64,000 nucleotides of DNA from Arenimonas metalli CF5-1 (GTDB lineage Bacteria > Pseudomonadota > Gammaproteobacteria > Xanthomonadales > Xanthomonadaceae): contig NZ_AVCK01000011.1 in the NCBI RefSeq assembly GCF_000747155.1, positions 1-64,000 on the forward strand, read 5' to 3'. Below, one piece after another: positions 29,575 through 36,999 of the stretch (position 1 is its first letter; every line of letters begins with the position of its first letter). The notes under the pieces are model-generated. The model was not told where the DNA came from. It saw only the letters and a list, made by a program, of their open reading frames with translations, and did no database searches. A program made the translations under genes and the position numbers.

Positions 29575-31703
29575 GGCCGGTCCGGCAGTCGCAGGCGGCC
29601 GAGTGCGGCCTGGCTTGCCTGGCGATGATCGCGTGCCACCACGGCCACGGCACCGACCTGCGCGCGCTGCGGCAGCGCTTCCCGCTGTCGCTCAAGGGCG
29701 CGACGCTGGCGCGCCTGGTCGACATTGCGCAGGCGCTGGGCTTCCAGGCGCGCGCGCTGCGCCTCGAGCTGGGCGAACTGGGCCAACTGGGGCTGCCCTG
29801 CATCCTGCACTGGGACCTCAACCACTTCGTCGTGCTGGAAAAAGCGGGCAAGCGCCGCGTGCGCGTGTGCGACCCGGCCGCCGGCGCGCGCACCCTGGCC
29901 CTGGAGGAAGTCTCCCGCCACTTCACCGGCGTGGCGCTGGAGCTGGTGCCCGGCGCCGGCTTCGAGGCCCGCCCGCGGCCCGCGTCGGTGCCGCTGTCGG
30001 CGCTGGCCGGGCGCGTGCAGGGGTTGTGGCCGGCCCTGGCGCAGCTGTTGCTGCTGTCGGTGGCGCTGCAGGTGTTCGTGCTGCTGGCGCCGTTCTTCAT
30101 GCAGTGGGTGGTCGACCAGGCGCTGGTCGCGGGCGACCGCGACCTGCTGGCCGTGCTGGGCCTGGGCTTCGGGCTGGCGCTGCTGCTGCAGGTGGCGATC
30201 GGGCTGGTGCGCGGCTGGGCGGTGGCCAGCCTGTCGAGCCGCGTGGGGCTGCAGTGGGCCGGCAACGTGTTCGCGCACGCGCTGCGCCTGCCGCTGGAGT
30301 ACTTCGAGCGGCGCCATCTCGGCGACGTCGTGTCCCGCATGGGTTCGGTGCAGGCCATCCAGCGCACGCTGACCGCCGGATTCATCGAGGCGCTGGTGGA
30401 TGGCCTGATGGCCGCGGCGACGCTCGCGATGATGCTGGTTTACAGCCCGGAACTGGCGCTAGTCACGATCGCCGCGATGCTGTTCTACCTGGCCCTGCGC
30501 GCCCTCTCGTACGTACCGCTGCGCAACGCCACCGAGCGGCAACTGGTGGCGGGAGCGCGGCAGCACTCGCACCTGCTCGAATCGCTGCGCGGCATGCAGA
30601 GCCTCAAGGTGGCCGGGCAGGAGGCCCATCGCCAGGCGCGGCAGACCGACCTGAGGGTGGACACGGTGAACCACGAGCTGCGCCTGGCCCGGCTGGGCCT
30701 GGGCTTCAGCACCGCCAGCCAGGCGATCTTCGGCCTCGAGCGCATCGCGGTGGTCTGGCTCGGGGCCCGGCTGGCGATGGACAGCGTGTTCTCGGTCGGC
30801 ATGTTGATCGCCTACCTTGCCTACAAGGACCAGTTCGCGATGCGCGTGTCCGGACTGGTCGACCAGTGGATCGAGTTCCGCATGCTGCGCCTGCACGGCG
30901 AGCGGCTGTCGGACATCGTGCTGACCGCGCCCGAGCCGGGGCTGGCTGAAGCCTTCGAGGCCGCGCCGCCCGCCAATGCCCGGCTGGAGATCCAGGGCCT
31001 GGGATTCCGGTACGCGGAAGGCGAGCCGTGGGTGCTCCGCGATTGCCATTTCACGGTCGAGCCCGGGGAGTCGGTGGCGATCACCGGCGCCTCGGGCAGC
31101 GGCAAGACCACGCTGGTCAAGCTTTTGCTGGGCTTGCTGGCGCCCACCGAAGGCGGCGTCCGCGTCGGTGGCGTGGCGCTCGCACGCCTCGGGATGCGCA
31201 ACTACCGGGCCATGGTGGGCGCGGTGATGCAGGAGGACCAACTGTTCGCCGGCTCGGTGGCGGAGAACATCGCCTTCGGCGACGACGCGGTCGACGCCGC
31301 CCGGGTCGAGGCCGCCGCGCGCCTGGCCGCGATCCACGACGAGATCGCGGCGATGCCCATGGGCTACCACAGCCTGGTCGGCGACCTGGGCACCACGCTT
31401 TCCGGCGGCCAGAAGCAGCGGGTGCTGCTGGCCCGCGCGCTGTACCGCAAGCCTCGGATCCTGTTCCTGGACGAAGCCACCAGCCACCTGGACGTCGATC
31501 GCGAGCAACGGGTGAACGCGGCCGTGCGGGGCATGAAGCTGACGCGCCTGATCATCGCCCACCGGCCCGAGACCATCGCGTCCGCGGACCGCGTGCTGGT
31601 CATGGAGGGCGGCCGGATCGTGCGGGAATTCCGGCCCCCGCGACCCTCGCCGGGCGCGGCGAAGGCGGTGCCGCCGCTGCCGCCCGCGGTGGCCGAGGCC
31701 TGA
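29571..31703 (+). CDS. Peptidase-C39 bacteriocin-type ABC exporter
   Basis: 710 residues from GTG 29571. The N-terminal C39 cysteine protease domain (1 to about 130) keeps oxyanion Gln6, Cys12 (RQSQAAECGLACLAMI), His85 (DLNHFVVLEK) and Asp101 (VCDPAAG), so it should be catalytically competent. The membrane domain (about 140-440) has six predicted helices. The ATPase domain has Walker A GASGSGKT (506-513), signature LSGGQKQR and Walker B RILFLDEATSHLD. The family cuts double-glycine leaders while exporting the peptide, working with an HlyD partner and a TolC-like channel. Likely clients are the small genes at 34436-34805. No regulator or immunity gene is adjacent. Confidence 0.93.
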   Translation: MRPVRQSQAAECGLACLAMIACHHGHGTDLRALRQRFPLSLKGATLARLVDIAQALGFQARALRLELGELGQLGLPCILHWDLNHFVVLEKAGKRRVRVCDPAAGARTLALEEVSRHFTGVALELVPGAGFEARPRPASVPLSALAGRVQGLWPALAQLLLLSVALQVFVLLAPFFMQWVVDQALVAGDRDLLAVLGLGFGLALLLQVAIGLVRGWAVASLSSRVGLQWAGNVFAHALRLPLEYFERRHLGDVVSRMGSVQAIQRTLTAGFIEALVDGLMAAATLAMMLVYSPELALVTIAAMLFYLALRALSYVPLRNATERQLVAGARQHSHLLESLRGMQSLKVAGQEAHRQARQTDLRVDTVNHELRLARLGLGFSTASQAIFGLERIAVVWLGARLAMDSVFSVGMLIAYLAYKDQFAMRVSGLVDQWIEFRMLRLHGERLSDIVLTAPEPGLAEAFEAAPPANARLEIQGLGFRYAEGEPWVLRDCHFTVEPGESVAITGASGSGKTTLVKLLLGLLAPTEGGVRVGGVALARLGMRNYRAMVGAVMQEDQLFAGSVAENIAFGDDAVDAARVEAAARLAAIHDEIAAMPMGYHSLVGDLGTTLSGGQKQRVLLARALYRKPRILFLDEATSHLDVDREQRVNAAVRGMKLTRLIIAHRPETIASADRVLVMEGGRIVREFRPPRPSPGAAKAVPPLPPAVAEA

Positions 31704-31755
31704 ACCGCCCCGGCGGCCGGGACCGCCCCGCGCCCCGGCACCCCGGCCCGCGGGG

Positions 31756-31761
31756 TAAACT
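31756..31761 (+). promoter_or_regulatory. Possible -10 of ribH-nusB-thiL-pgpA
   Basis: TAAACT lies 29 nt before the ribH ATG in the 87-nt gap after the exporter gene. No clear -35 is visible. A local promoter would let the housekeeping genes be expressed independently of the inserted exporter pair. Confidence 0.3.
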
Positions 31762-31790
31762 AGCCTCCTTTTCCCGGCAACCACCCCTCG

Positions 31791-32258
31791 ATGAGCCACT
31801 ACGAAGGCGACGTCCAGAGCCCCGGCGCGGCCCGCTACGCCATCCTCGCCAGCCGCTGGAACCCGCGCATCACCGATGCCCTGGTCGACGGCGCGCGCAA
31901 GGCCTTCGCCGCCAACGGCGTGCCCGAGGCCAGCGTGGACGTGATCCGCGTGCCTGGCGCCTGGGAGCTGCCGGTCGCCGCCGCCAATGCCATCGACCGC
32001 CTGGGCTACGCCGGCATTGTCGCGCTTGGCTGCGTGGTGCGCGGCGACACCCGCCACTTCGAGCAGGTCTCCGACGAGTGCGCCCGCGGCCTGATGCGCG
32101 TCGCGCTCGACACCGGCGTGCCGGTGGCCAACGGCGTGCTGGCGGTGGACGACTACGCGCATGCCGAGGCCCGCGCCGGCGGCAACCACGGCAACAAGGG
32201 CGAGGAAGCCGCCCTGGTCATCATCGAGATGGCGAACCTGATCGGAAAACTCGCATGA
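31791..32258 (+). CDS. ribH: 6,7-dimethyl-8-ribityllumazine synthase
   Basis: 155 residues. Substrate-site motifs [43 protein letters not shown] and [17 protein letters not shown] are those of RibH. It joins the RibD product and dihydroxybutanone phosphate to form the lumazine used by RibE. Usually directly after ribB in this family; here two export genes intervene. The stop overlaps nusB by 4 nt. Confidence 0.96.
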   Translation: MSHYEGDVQSPGAARYAILASRWNPRITDALVDGARKAFAANGVPEASVDVIRVPGAWELPVAAANAIDRLGYAGIVALGCVVRGDTRHFEQVSDECARGLMRVALDTGVPVANGVLAVDDYAHAEARAGGNHGNKGEEAALVIIEMANLIGKLA

Positions 32259-32716
32259 AGCACTCCCGCCCCGACGGCGTCGACCCGCACGCGCGCTCGC
32301 GCGCCCGCCGCCGCGCGCTGCAGGCGATCTACGCCTGGCAGATGTCGCACACCGCCATCAACAAGGTCATCGACCAGTTCCAGAACGAGCAGGACATGGA
32401 AGTGGCCGACACCGAGTACTTCGAGGACCTGGTGCGCGGCGTCGAGGCCAACCTCGGCACGCTCGACCAGGCCCTGTCCGCCTACCTCGACCGCGACATC
32501 GCCCAGGTCGATCCGATCGAGCGCGCGGTGCTGCGCATCGCCGCCTACGAGCTGCGCCACCGCATCGACGTGCCGTATCGCGTGGTGATCAACGAAGCCA
32601 TCGAGACCACCAAGCGCTTCGGCTCCGAGCACGGCCACACCTTCGTCAACGGCGTGCTCGACCATGCCGCCGCCGCCTGGCGCCCGGCCGAGGCGCAGGC
32701 CCCGCGTCGCGGCTGA
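32255..32716 (+). CDS. nusB: Transcription antitermination factor NusB
   Basis: 153 residues from ATG 32255, overlapping ribH; the frame runs far upstream as a shadow. All-helical NusB with [14 protein letters not shown] at the start, [15 protein letters not shown] in the middle and [21 protein letters not shown] at the end. It binds boxA RNA with NusE (S10) in rRNA antitermination. The stop overlaps thiL. Confidence 0.95.
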   Translation: MKHSRPDGVDPHARSRARRRALQAIYAWQMSHTAINKVIDQFQNEQDMEVADTEYFEDLVRGVEANLGTLDQALSAYLDRDIAQVDPIERAVLRIAAYELRHRIDVPYRVVINEAIETTKRFGSEHGHTFVNGVLDHAAAAWRPAEAQAPRRG

Positions 32717-33675
32717 TGCCGGGCGAATTCGACCTTATCGACCGCATCCGCGCCCGCGCGGGGCGTCGCCCCGACGTGGTGCTGGGCATCGGCGACGACG
32801 CCGCGGTGCTGCGGGTGCCGCCCGGGCACGACCTGGTGGTGACCAGCGACACCCTGGTGGCCGGCGTGCATTTCCCCGCCGAAACCAGCGCCGCCGACCT
32901 CGGCTGGAAAGCGCTGGCGGTGAACCTGAGCGACCTCGCCGCGATGGCCGCAACGCCGGCCTGGTGCACGCTGGCGCTGACGCTGCCGGACGCCGACGCC
33001 GGCTTCGTCGATGCCTTCCTCGATGGCTTCCTTGAACTGGCCGACGAACTTGGCGTCAGCCTGGTCGGTGGCGACACCACCGGCGGCCCGCTCTCGATCA
33101 CCGTCACCGCGCACGGCCTGGTGCCTGCCGGCGAAGCGCTGCGCCGCGACGGCGCGCGCGCCGGCGACGAAGTCTGGGTCACCGGCACGCTCGGCGACGC
33201 GGCCGGCGCGCTGGCGCAGTGGCGCGCGGGCGGGCCGTTCTCGGCCAAGCTGCGGTATCGCCTCGACCGGCCGACGCCGCGCGTCGCGGCCGGGCAGGCG
33301 CTGCGCGGCCTGGCCACCGCCGGCATCGACCTCAGCGACGGCCTCGCCGCCGACCTCGGCCACGTGCTGCGCGCCAGCGGCGTCGGCGCGCGCATCGACC
33401 TGGGCCGGCTGCCGACCTCGCGCACGCTGGCCGATCATTTCGACGAAGCGCGGCGCTGGCCGCTGCAGCTTTCCGGTGGCGATGACTACGAGCTGTGCTT
33501 CACCGCGCCGGCCTCGGCGGCCTTCGCGATCGAGCAGGCGCTGGCGGCGTGCGGCGTGTCCGCCACCGTGGTGGGCCAGGTGCAGGCGGGCGCGGGCCTC
33601 GCGTTCATGACGCCGGAGGGCGAGGATTACGCGCCGGCGCAGGCCGGCTTCCAGCATTTCCAGGGAGTGCACTGA
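32716..33675 (+). CDS. thiL: Thiamine-monophosphate kinase
   Basis: 319 residues. Start [16 protein letters not shown], then GIGDDAAVLRVPPGHDLVVTSD, the magnesium/ATP-binding region of ThiL, and VGGDTTGGPLSITVTAHG. C-terminal motif SGGDDYELCFTAP. Phosphorylates thiamine monophosphate to thiamine diphosphate. ATG overlaps the nusB stop by 1 nt. Confidence 0.96.
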   Translation: MPGEFDLIDRIRARAGRRPDVVLGIGDDAAVLRVPPGHDLVVTSDTLVAGVHFPAETSAADLGWKALAVNLSDLAAMAATPAWCTLALTLPDADAGFVDAFLDGFLELADELGVSLVGGDTTGGPLSITVTAHGLVPAGEALRRDGARAGDEVWVTGTLGDAAGALAQWRAGGPFSAKLRYRLDRPTPRVAAGQALRGLATAGIDLSDGLAADLGHVLRASGVGARIDLGRLPTSRTLADHFDEARRWPLQLSGGDDYELCFTAPASAAFAIEQALAACGVSATVVGQVQAGAGLAFMTPEGEDYAPAQAGFQHFQGVH

Positions 33676-34166
33676 TGGCCGTGCTGCCCGTGGGCACCCG
33701 TCGCCGGCTGATGAAGCATCCGCTGGGCTGGGTCGCCGCCGGCTTCGGCGCCGGCTTCGCGCCGCGGGCGCCGGGCACGGTCGGCAGCCTCGCGGCGCTG
33801 CTGCCCTGGTGGTTCTTCCTGCGCGACCTGTCGCTGCCGGTGTATCTCGCGGTGCTCGCGGTCGGCTTCGGCGTCGGCGTGTGGGCCTCGCACTGGGCCA
33901 TCCGCGAGACGAAGATCGAAGATCCCTCGCTGGTGGTGTGGGATGAGTACGTCGGCATGTGGATCGCGCTGCTGATGCTGCCCGCGGGCTGGCCGTGGGT
34001 GCTGGCGGCCTTCGTGCTGTTCCGCGCCTTCGACATCGCCAAGCCCTGGCCCGTGGGCTGGGCCGACCGCAAGCTGCATGGCGGCTTCGGCGCCATGCTC
34101 GACGACGCGCTGGCCGGGCTGTGGGCGCTGGGCCTGCTGCAGCTGGCTGCCTTCCTCCTTCGCTGA
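33675..34166 (+). CDS. pgpA: Phosphatidylglycerophosphatase A
   Basis: 163 residues from ATG 33675, overlapping the thiL TGA by 1 nt. Membrane protein with about four helices. Family motifs GFGAGFAPRAPGTVGSLAAL, VVWDEYVGMWIAL and FRAFDIAKPWPVGWADRKLHGGFGAMLDD. Dephosphorylates PGP to phosphatidylglycerol. It ends the ribH-nusB-thiL-pgpA block. Confidence 0.96.
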   Translation: MAVLPVGTRRRLMKHPLGWVAAGFGAGFAPRAPGTVGSLAALLPWWFFLRDLSLPVYLAVLAVGFGVGVWASHWAIRETKIEDPSLVVWDEYVGMWIALLMLPAGWPWVLAAFVLFRAFDIAKPWPVGWADRKLHGGFGAMLDDALAGLWALGLLQLAAFLLR

Positions 34167-34435
34167 CGACGCGCGCAGGAAAACTCCCACCCCTTGGAGG
34201 TGCCGCGGCTGATGCCGGGGCGCGGCCTGTCGTGGGACAACGTGGCCTTCTTCCTTCCGGCTGATAAGGCAATGCGGACCTCGCGTCGGTGCAGTCCACG
34301 CAAGCAAGTGGCAGGCCAGTACCCGCGGGCCCGGCATCGGACCACGCCGCGGCGGGTCGTTGGCGGGCATCCGCGGCGCGTCGCCTCGGGTGTGATGGGG
34401 TCGCCTGCAGCACGCAGGCTTGACTGGAGTCACCC
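34167..34435. other. Intergenic leader region of the small-peptide genes
   Basis: 269 nt without a convincing gene. An 81-codon frame from TTG 34194 has an Arg/Pro-rich, family-free product and is not called. A 6-bp hairpin (34403-34408 with 34414-34419) lies just before the first peptide gene, and the ribosome-binding site GGAG (34425-34428) is 7 nt before its ATG. Any promoter of the peptide genes should lie here, but I see no clear -35/-10 pair. Confidence 0.4.
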
Positions 34436-34603
34436 ATGAACACGATGTCCCTTTCGCAGATGCAGCAGGTCGGCGGTGGCAACACCGGCACCCTGCTCAA
34501 GGTGGCGGCTTTCCTGTGGAGCCACCGCGAGACCCTGTCCAACATCGCGTCCGAAGCCGCCATCGAGATGGCCGACCTCGACGCCGAATGCGGCAAGCCC
34601 TGA
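34436..34603 (+). CDS. Small double-glycine leader peptide 1 (putative exported peptide precursor)
   Basis: 55 residues. The leader MNTMSLSQMQQVGG fits the double-glycine type (hydrophobic residues at spaced positions, Val two before Gly-Gly), so processing after Gly14 by a C39 exporter is predicted. The 41-residue core has an amphipathic helix-like start (TLLKVAAFLWSHRE) and an acidic C-terminus with a single Cys52 in DAECGKP. Residues 31-55 align without gaps with 29-53 of the third small gene (11 of 25 identical). The RBS GGAG is well placed. I do not recognise the core; antimicrobial or signalling roles are both open. Confidence 0.7.
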   Translation: MNTMSLSQMQQVGGGNTGTLLKVAAFLWSHRETLSNIASEAAIEMADLDAECGKP

Positions 34604-34613
34604 GGAGAACGCC

Positions 34614-34805
34614 ATGAACACACTCGATCTGCATCAGTGCGCGATGGTGGCCGGCGGTGAAGGCGGCAGCGTCGAAGGCGCGGCCGGCAGCGCCATCGGC
34701 AAGGCCCTGCACGGCCTGGGCTCGAAGGAAGGCGCGATCGGCGGCCTGATCTCGCCGGTCGGCGCGATCATCGGCGCGATCATCCACTTCAACAACAACC
34801 ACTGA
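34614..34805 (+). CDS. Small double-glycine leader peptide 2, Gly-rich core (bacteriocin-like)
   Basis: 63 residues. The leader MNTLDLHQCAMVAGG matches the MNT-x-x-L-x-Q pattern of peptide 1 and ends in Gly-Gly. The predicted core of 48 residues is Gly/Ala/Ile-rich, with GxxxG spacings (AAGSAIGKALHGLG, PVGAIIGAIIHF) and a basic/polar end FNNNH. Such helix-packing cores are typical of class II (including two-peptide) bacteriocins that insert in membranes. It lies 10 nt after peptide 1 with GAGGAG (34602-34607) as RBS, so the two are co-translated. Toxic activity is inference. Confidence 0.72.
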   Translation: MNTLDLHQCAMVAGGEGGSVEGAAGSAIGKALHGLGSKEGAIGGLISPVGAIIGAIIHFNNNH

Positions 34806-34874
34806 CCTGGCCCGCGGTCCGGCGGCCCGCCACGGGGTCGCCGGATCCGGCCGGCGTCGCCAATGGAGGACGAC

Positions 34875-35036
34875 ATGGAAAGAACGCACCGGATCTCGCG
34901 CCGCCAGGCGCTGTGGGTGGGCGGCCTCGCGGCCCTGCTGGCGATCGGCTGGTTCGGCCGGGATTCGCTCTGGCGGGTCGCGCAGGCGGCCTCGTCGGAA
35001 ATGACGCGCCTGGCAGCGGAGTGTCGCCAGCCCTGA
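34875..35036 (+). CDS. Small membrane or leader-bearing peptide 3, paralogous to peptide 1
   Basis: 53 residues with a strong RBS (GGAGG 34865-34869, 5 nt before ATG). The basic start MERTHRISRRQ is followed by a hydrophobic stretch ALWVGGLAALLAIGWFG that contains Gly-Gly at 16-17. The C-terminal half aligns with peptide 1 at an offset of two: R-(D/E)-(S/T)-L, A, A, E-M, L, A-E-C-x-x-P. It could be a third precursor or a membrane-anchored partner such as an immunity peptide; the sequence does not decide. It lies 69 nt after peptide 2, across a GC-rich hairpin-prone gap. Confidence 0.6.
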   Translation: MERTHRISRRQALWVGGLAALLAIGWFGRDSLWRVAQAASSEMTRLAAECRQP

Positions 35037-35114
35037 TGGGCCCGGGACTTCCTTCGCATCGCGGGTCCGCGGTACGCGCATCGCGCGGCGGACCCAGCGC
35101 ATGCCGCCCATGGC

Positions 35115-35186
35115 GAGCGTGCCGAGCGTGCCGAGCGTGCCGAGCGTGCCGAGCGTGCCGAGCGTGCCGAGCGTGCCGAGCGCGCC
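35115..35186. repeat. 9-bp tandem repeat, eight units
   Basis: Seven exact copies of GAGCGTGCC (35115-35177) and an eighth with one change (GAGCGCGCC, 35178-35186). It ends 3 nt before the stop codon of the minus-strand oxidase gene, so it is outside both coding regions. Slippage at such an array makes it a likely variable-number locus. Confidence 0.95.
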
Positions 35187-35189
35187 GCG

Positions 35190-36578
35190 TCAGGCGGGCG
35201 GCAGCACCTTGCCGGGATTCAGGATGCCGTCCGGGTCGAACTGCGACTTGATCGCTCGCATCATCGCCACGGTGGGCGGCGTCAGCGAACGCACCAGCAG
35301 GTCGCGCTTCACCAGGCCAATGCCGTGCTCGCCCGACACCTGGCCGCCCAGCGCGATCACGGCGTCGAACACCGCTTCCAGCGCGGCCCCGGCACGCGCG
35401 GTTTGGGCGTCGTCGGCGGGGTCGTAGAGGATGTTCACGTGCAGGTTGCCGTTGCCGGCGTGGCCGAAGCTGACGATGGCCAGCTGCTGTTCGGCGGCGG
35501 CGCGGCGCACGGCGGCCACCAGGTCCGGGATGCGCGACACCGGCACCACCACGTCCTCGTTGATCTTGCCCGGTGCCAGCGTGCGCAGGGCAGGGGACAG
35601 CGCCTTGCGCGCGGCCCACAGCTTCTCGCGCGCAGCCTCGTCGGGCGCGCTGGCCACGCCCAGGCAGCCGGGCCCGGCGGCGGCGGCCGACAGCGCGGCC
35701 ACGGCGGCATCCAGCACGGCGTCGTCGCCGTCGGCCTCGATCATGAGCAGTGCGCCGGCCGGCGGCAGCTCGGCGCCGCCGACCTCGCGCGCCAGACGCA
35801 CGCAGTCGCCGTCCATGAACTCGAGCATCGAGGGCGTCACCGGCTGCGCCATCAGGCGCGCGACCGCGGCGGCGGCGCTTTCCACGTCCGCGTAGAGCGC
35901 CCGCAGCGCGCGCCGGCGCGGCGCGACCGGCGTCAGCCTCAGCGTGGCCTCGACGACCAGCGCCAGCGTGCCCTCGGAGCCGATCAGCAGCCGCGACAGG
36001 TCGTAGCCACTGGCGCCCTTGGTGGTGCCGGCGCCGAAGCGCACGAGCTCGCCGGTGCCGGTCACGGCGACCAGGGCCAGCACGTTGTCGCGGGTCGCGC
36101 CGTACTTCACCGCGCGCGGCCCGCCGGCATTGCAGGCCAGGTTGCCGCCGATGCTGCAGAAGCCGGCGCTGGTCGGGTCCGGTGGCCAGAACAATCCGTG
36201 CGGCGCCAGCGCGGCCTGCAGGTCGCCGTTGAGCAGCCCCGGCTCGACCACCGCCACGCGATCCCCGGGGCGGATGTCGAGCACGCGGTTCATGCGCTCG
36301 AACGAAACCACCAGCGCATCCTCGCCCGGCACGCTCGCGCCGGTGGTGTTGGTGCCGCGCCCGCGCGCCACGATCGGCATCCGCGCCTCGCGGCAGAGCC
36401 GCACGATCGCCTGCACCTGCTGCGCGCTGGTCGGCAGCGCCACCGCCAGCGGCAGCCCCTGGCGGCGGGAGTTGTCGTAGCCGTAGGCCAGGCGCTCGGC
36501 GGCATCCAGCAGCAGGCCGTCCGGGCCCAGCAGTTGGCGCAGGGCGTCGGCGGTGTCTGGGGCGAGTTCGCGCGGCAT
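35190..36578 (-). CDS. FAD-linked oxidase, D-lactate dehydrogenase/glycolate oxidase GlcD family
   Basis: 462 residues. The PCMH-type FAD-binding domain (about 40-220) has PIVARGRGTNTTGASVPG and CSIGGNLACNAGGPRAVKYG. The C-terminal FAD-oxidase domain has SFGHAGNGNLHVNILYDP and SGEHGIGLVKRDLL, typical of GlcD/Dld-type enzymes. It oxidises a 2-hydroxyacid; D-lactate, glycolate and D-2-hydroxyglutarate are all possible. Downstream of lpoA and yraN on the same strand, 40 nt after yraN. Confidence 0.9.
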   Translation of the reverse strand: MPRELAPDTADALRQLLGPDGLLLDAAERLAYGYDNSRRQGLPLAVALPTSAQQVQAIVRLCREARMPIVARGRGTNTTGASVPGEDALVVSFERMNRVLDIRPGDRVAVVEPGLLNGDLQAALAPHGLFWPPDPTSAGFCSIGGNLACNAGGPRAVKYGATRDNVLALVAVTGTGELVRFGAGTTKGASGYDLSRLLIGSEGTLALVVEATLRLTPVAPRRRALRALYADVESAAAAVARLMAQPVTPSMLEFMDGDCVRLAREVGGAELPPAGALLMIEADGDDAVLDAAVAALSAAAAGPGCLGVASAPDEAAREKLWAARKALSPALRTLAPGKINEDVVVPVSRIPDLVAAVRRAAAEQQLAIVSFGHAGNGNLHVNILYDPADDAQTARAGAALEAVFDAVIALGGQVSGEHGIGLVKRDLLVRSLTPPTVAMMRAIKSQFDPDGILNPGKVLPPA

Positions 36579-36618
36579 GGGTCGATTCTAGCCCGGCGGG
36601 CGCGCCGATCCGCGGCGG

Positions 36619-36999
36619 CTAGACGTCGTCCAGCGTGAAGGCGCCGCGCTGCCAATCCAGGGCGAGCGCGTCGGGCCCGTCATCGGCCGACACCACGTCG
36701 AGCCGGCAAGGCCGCGCCGCCAGCGCCGGCCGCGCCGCCAGCCAGGCGAGGGCCGCGCGCACCATGCGTTGCCGCTTGCGCCGATCGACCGAATCGAAGC
36801 CGTCGCCGTAGCGGCCATTCCGCCGCAGGCGCACTTCGACGAACACGATGGTTTCGCCGTCGCGCATCACCAGGTCGAGTTCGCCAACCTTGAAGCGGGC
36901 GTTCCGGGCCAGCAGCTGCAGGCCGGCGGCTTCGAGGTGGCGCAGGGCCGCGGCTTCCGCCGCGGCGCCGAGGGCTTGCCGGTCAGGGCGCGCCGGCAT
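36619..36999 (-). CDS. yraN: YraN family (UPF0102) nuclease-fold protein
   Basis: 126 residues from ATG at 36997-36999; the frame extends upstream in the shadow of lpoA. The predicted restriction-endonuclease-like core has [21 protein letters not shown], carrying the E, D and E-x-(R/K) residues of this fold. Function is not established; in many gammaproteobacteria it follows lpoA, as here, with a 17-nt overlap. Confidence 0.9.
   Translation of the reverse strand: MPARPDRQALGAAAEAAALRHLEAAGLQLLARNARFKVGELDLVMRDGETIVFVEVRLRRNGRYGDGFDSVDRRKRQRMVRAALAWLAARPALAARPCRLDVVSADDGPDALALDWQRGAFTLDDV

Noticed and set aside
34194-34439. 81-codon frame before the first small peptide, ending in a TGA that overlaps its ATG
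   Set aside because: The product is Arg/Pro-rich without recognisable motif, the start would be TTG, and the overlap can be chance. It may instead be leader RNA.
34875-35036. Tat signal peptide in the third small gene (SRRQAL followed by a hydrophobic stretch)
   Set aside because: The motif is incomplete, the protein has only 53 residues and no cleavage site is evident; paralogy to peptide 1 is the better-supported observation.
35115-35186. CRISPR array
   Set aside because: The units are 9 bp with no spacers; it is a simple tandem repeat.
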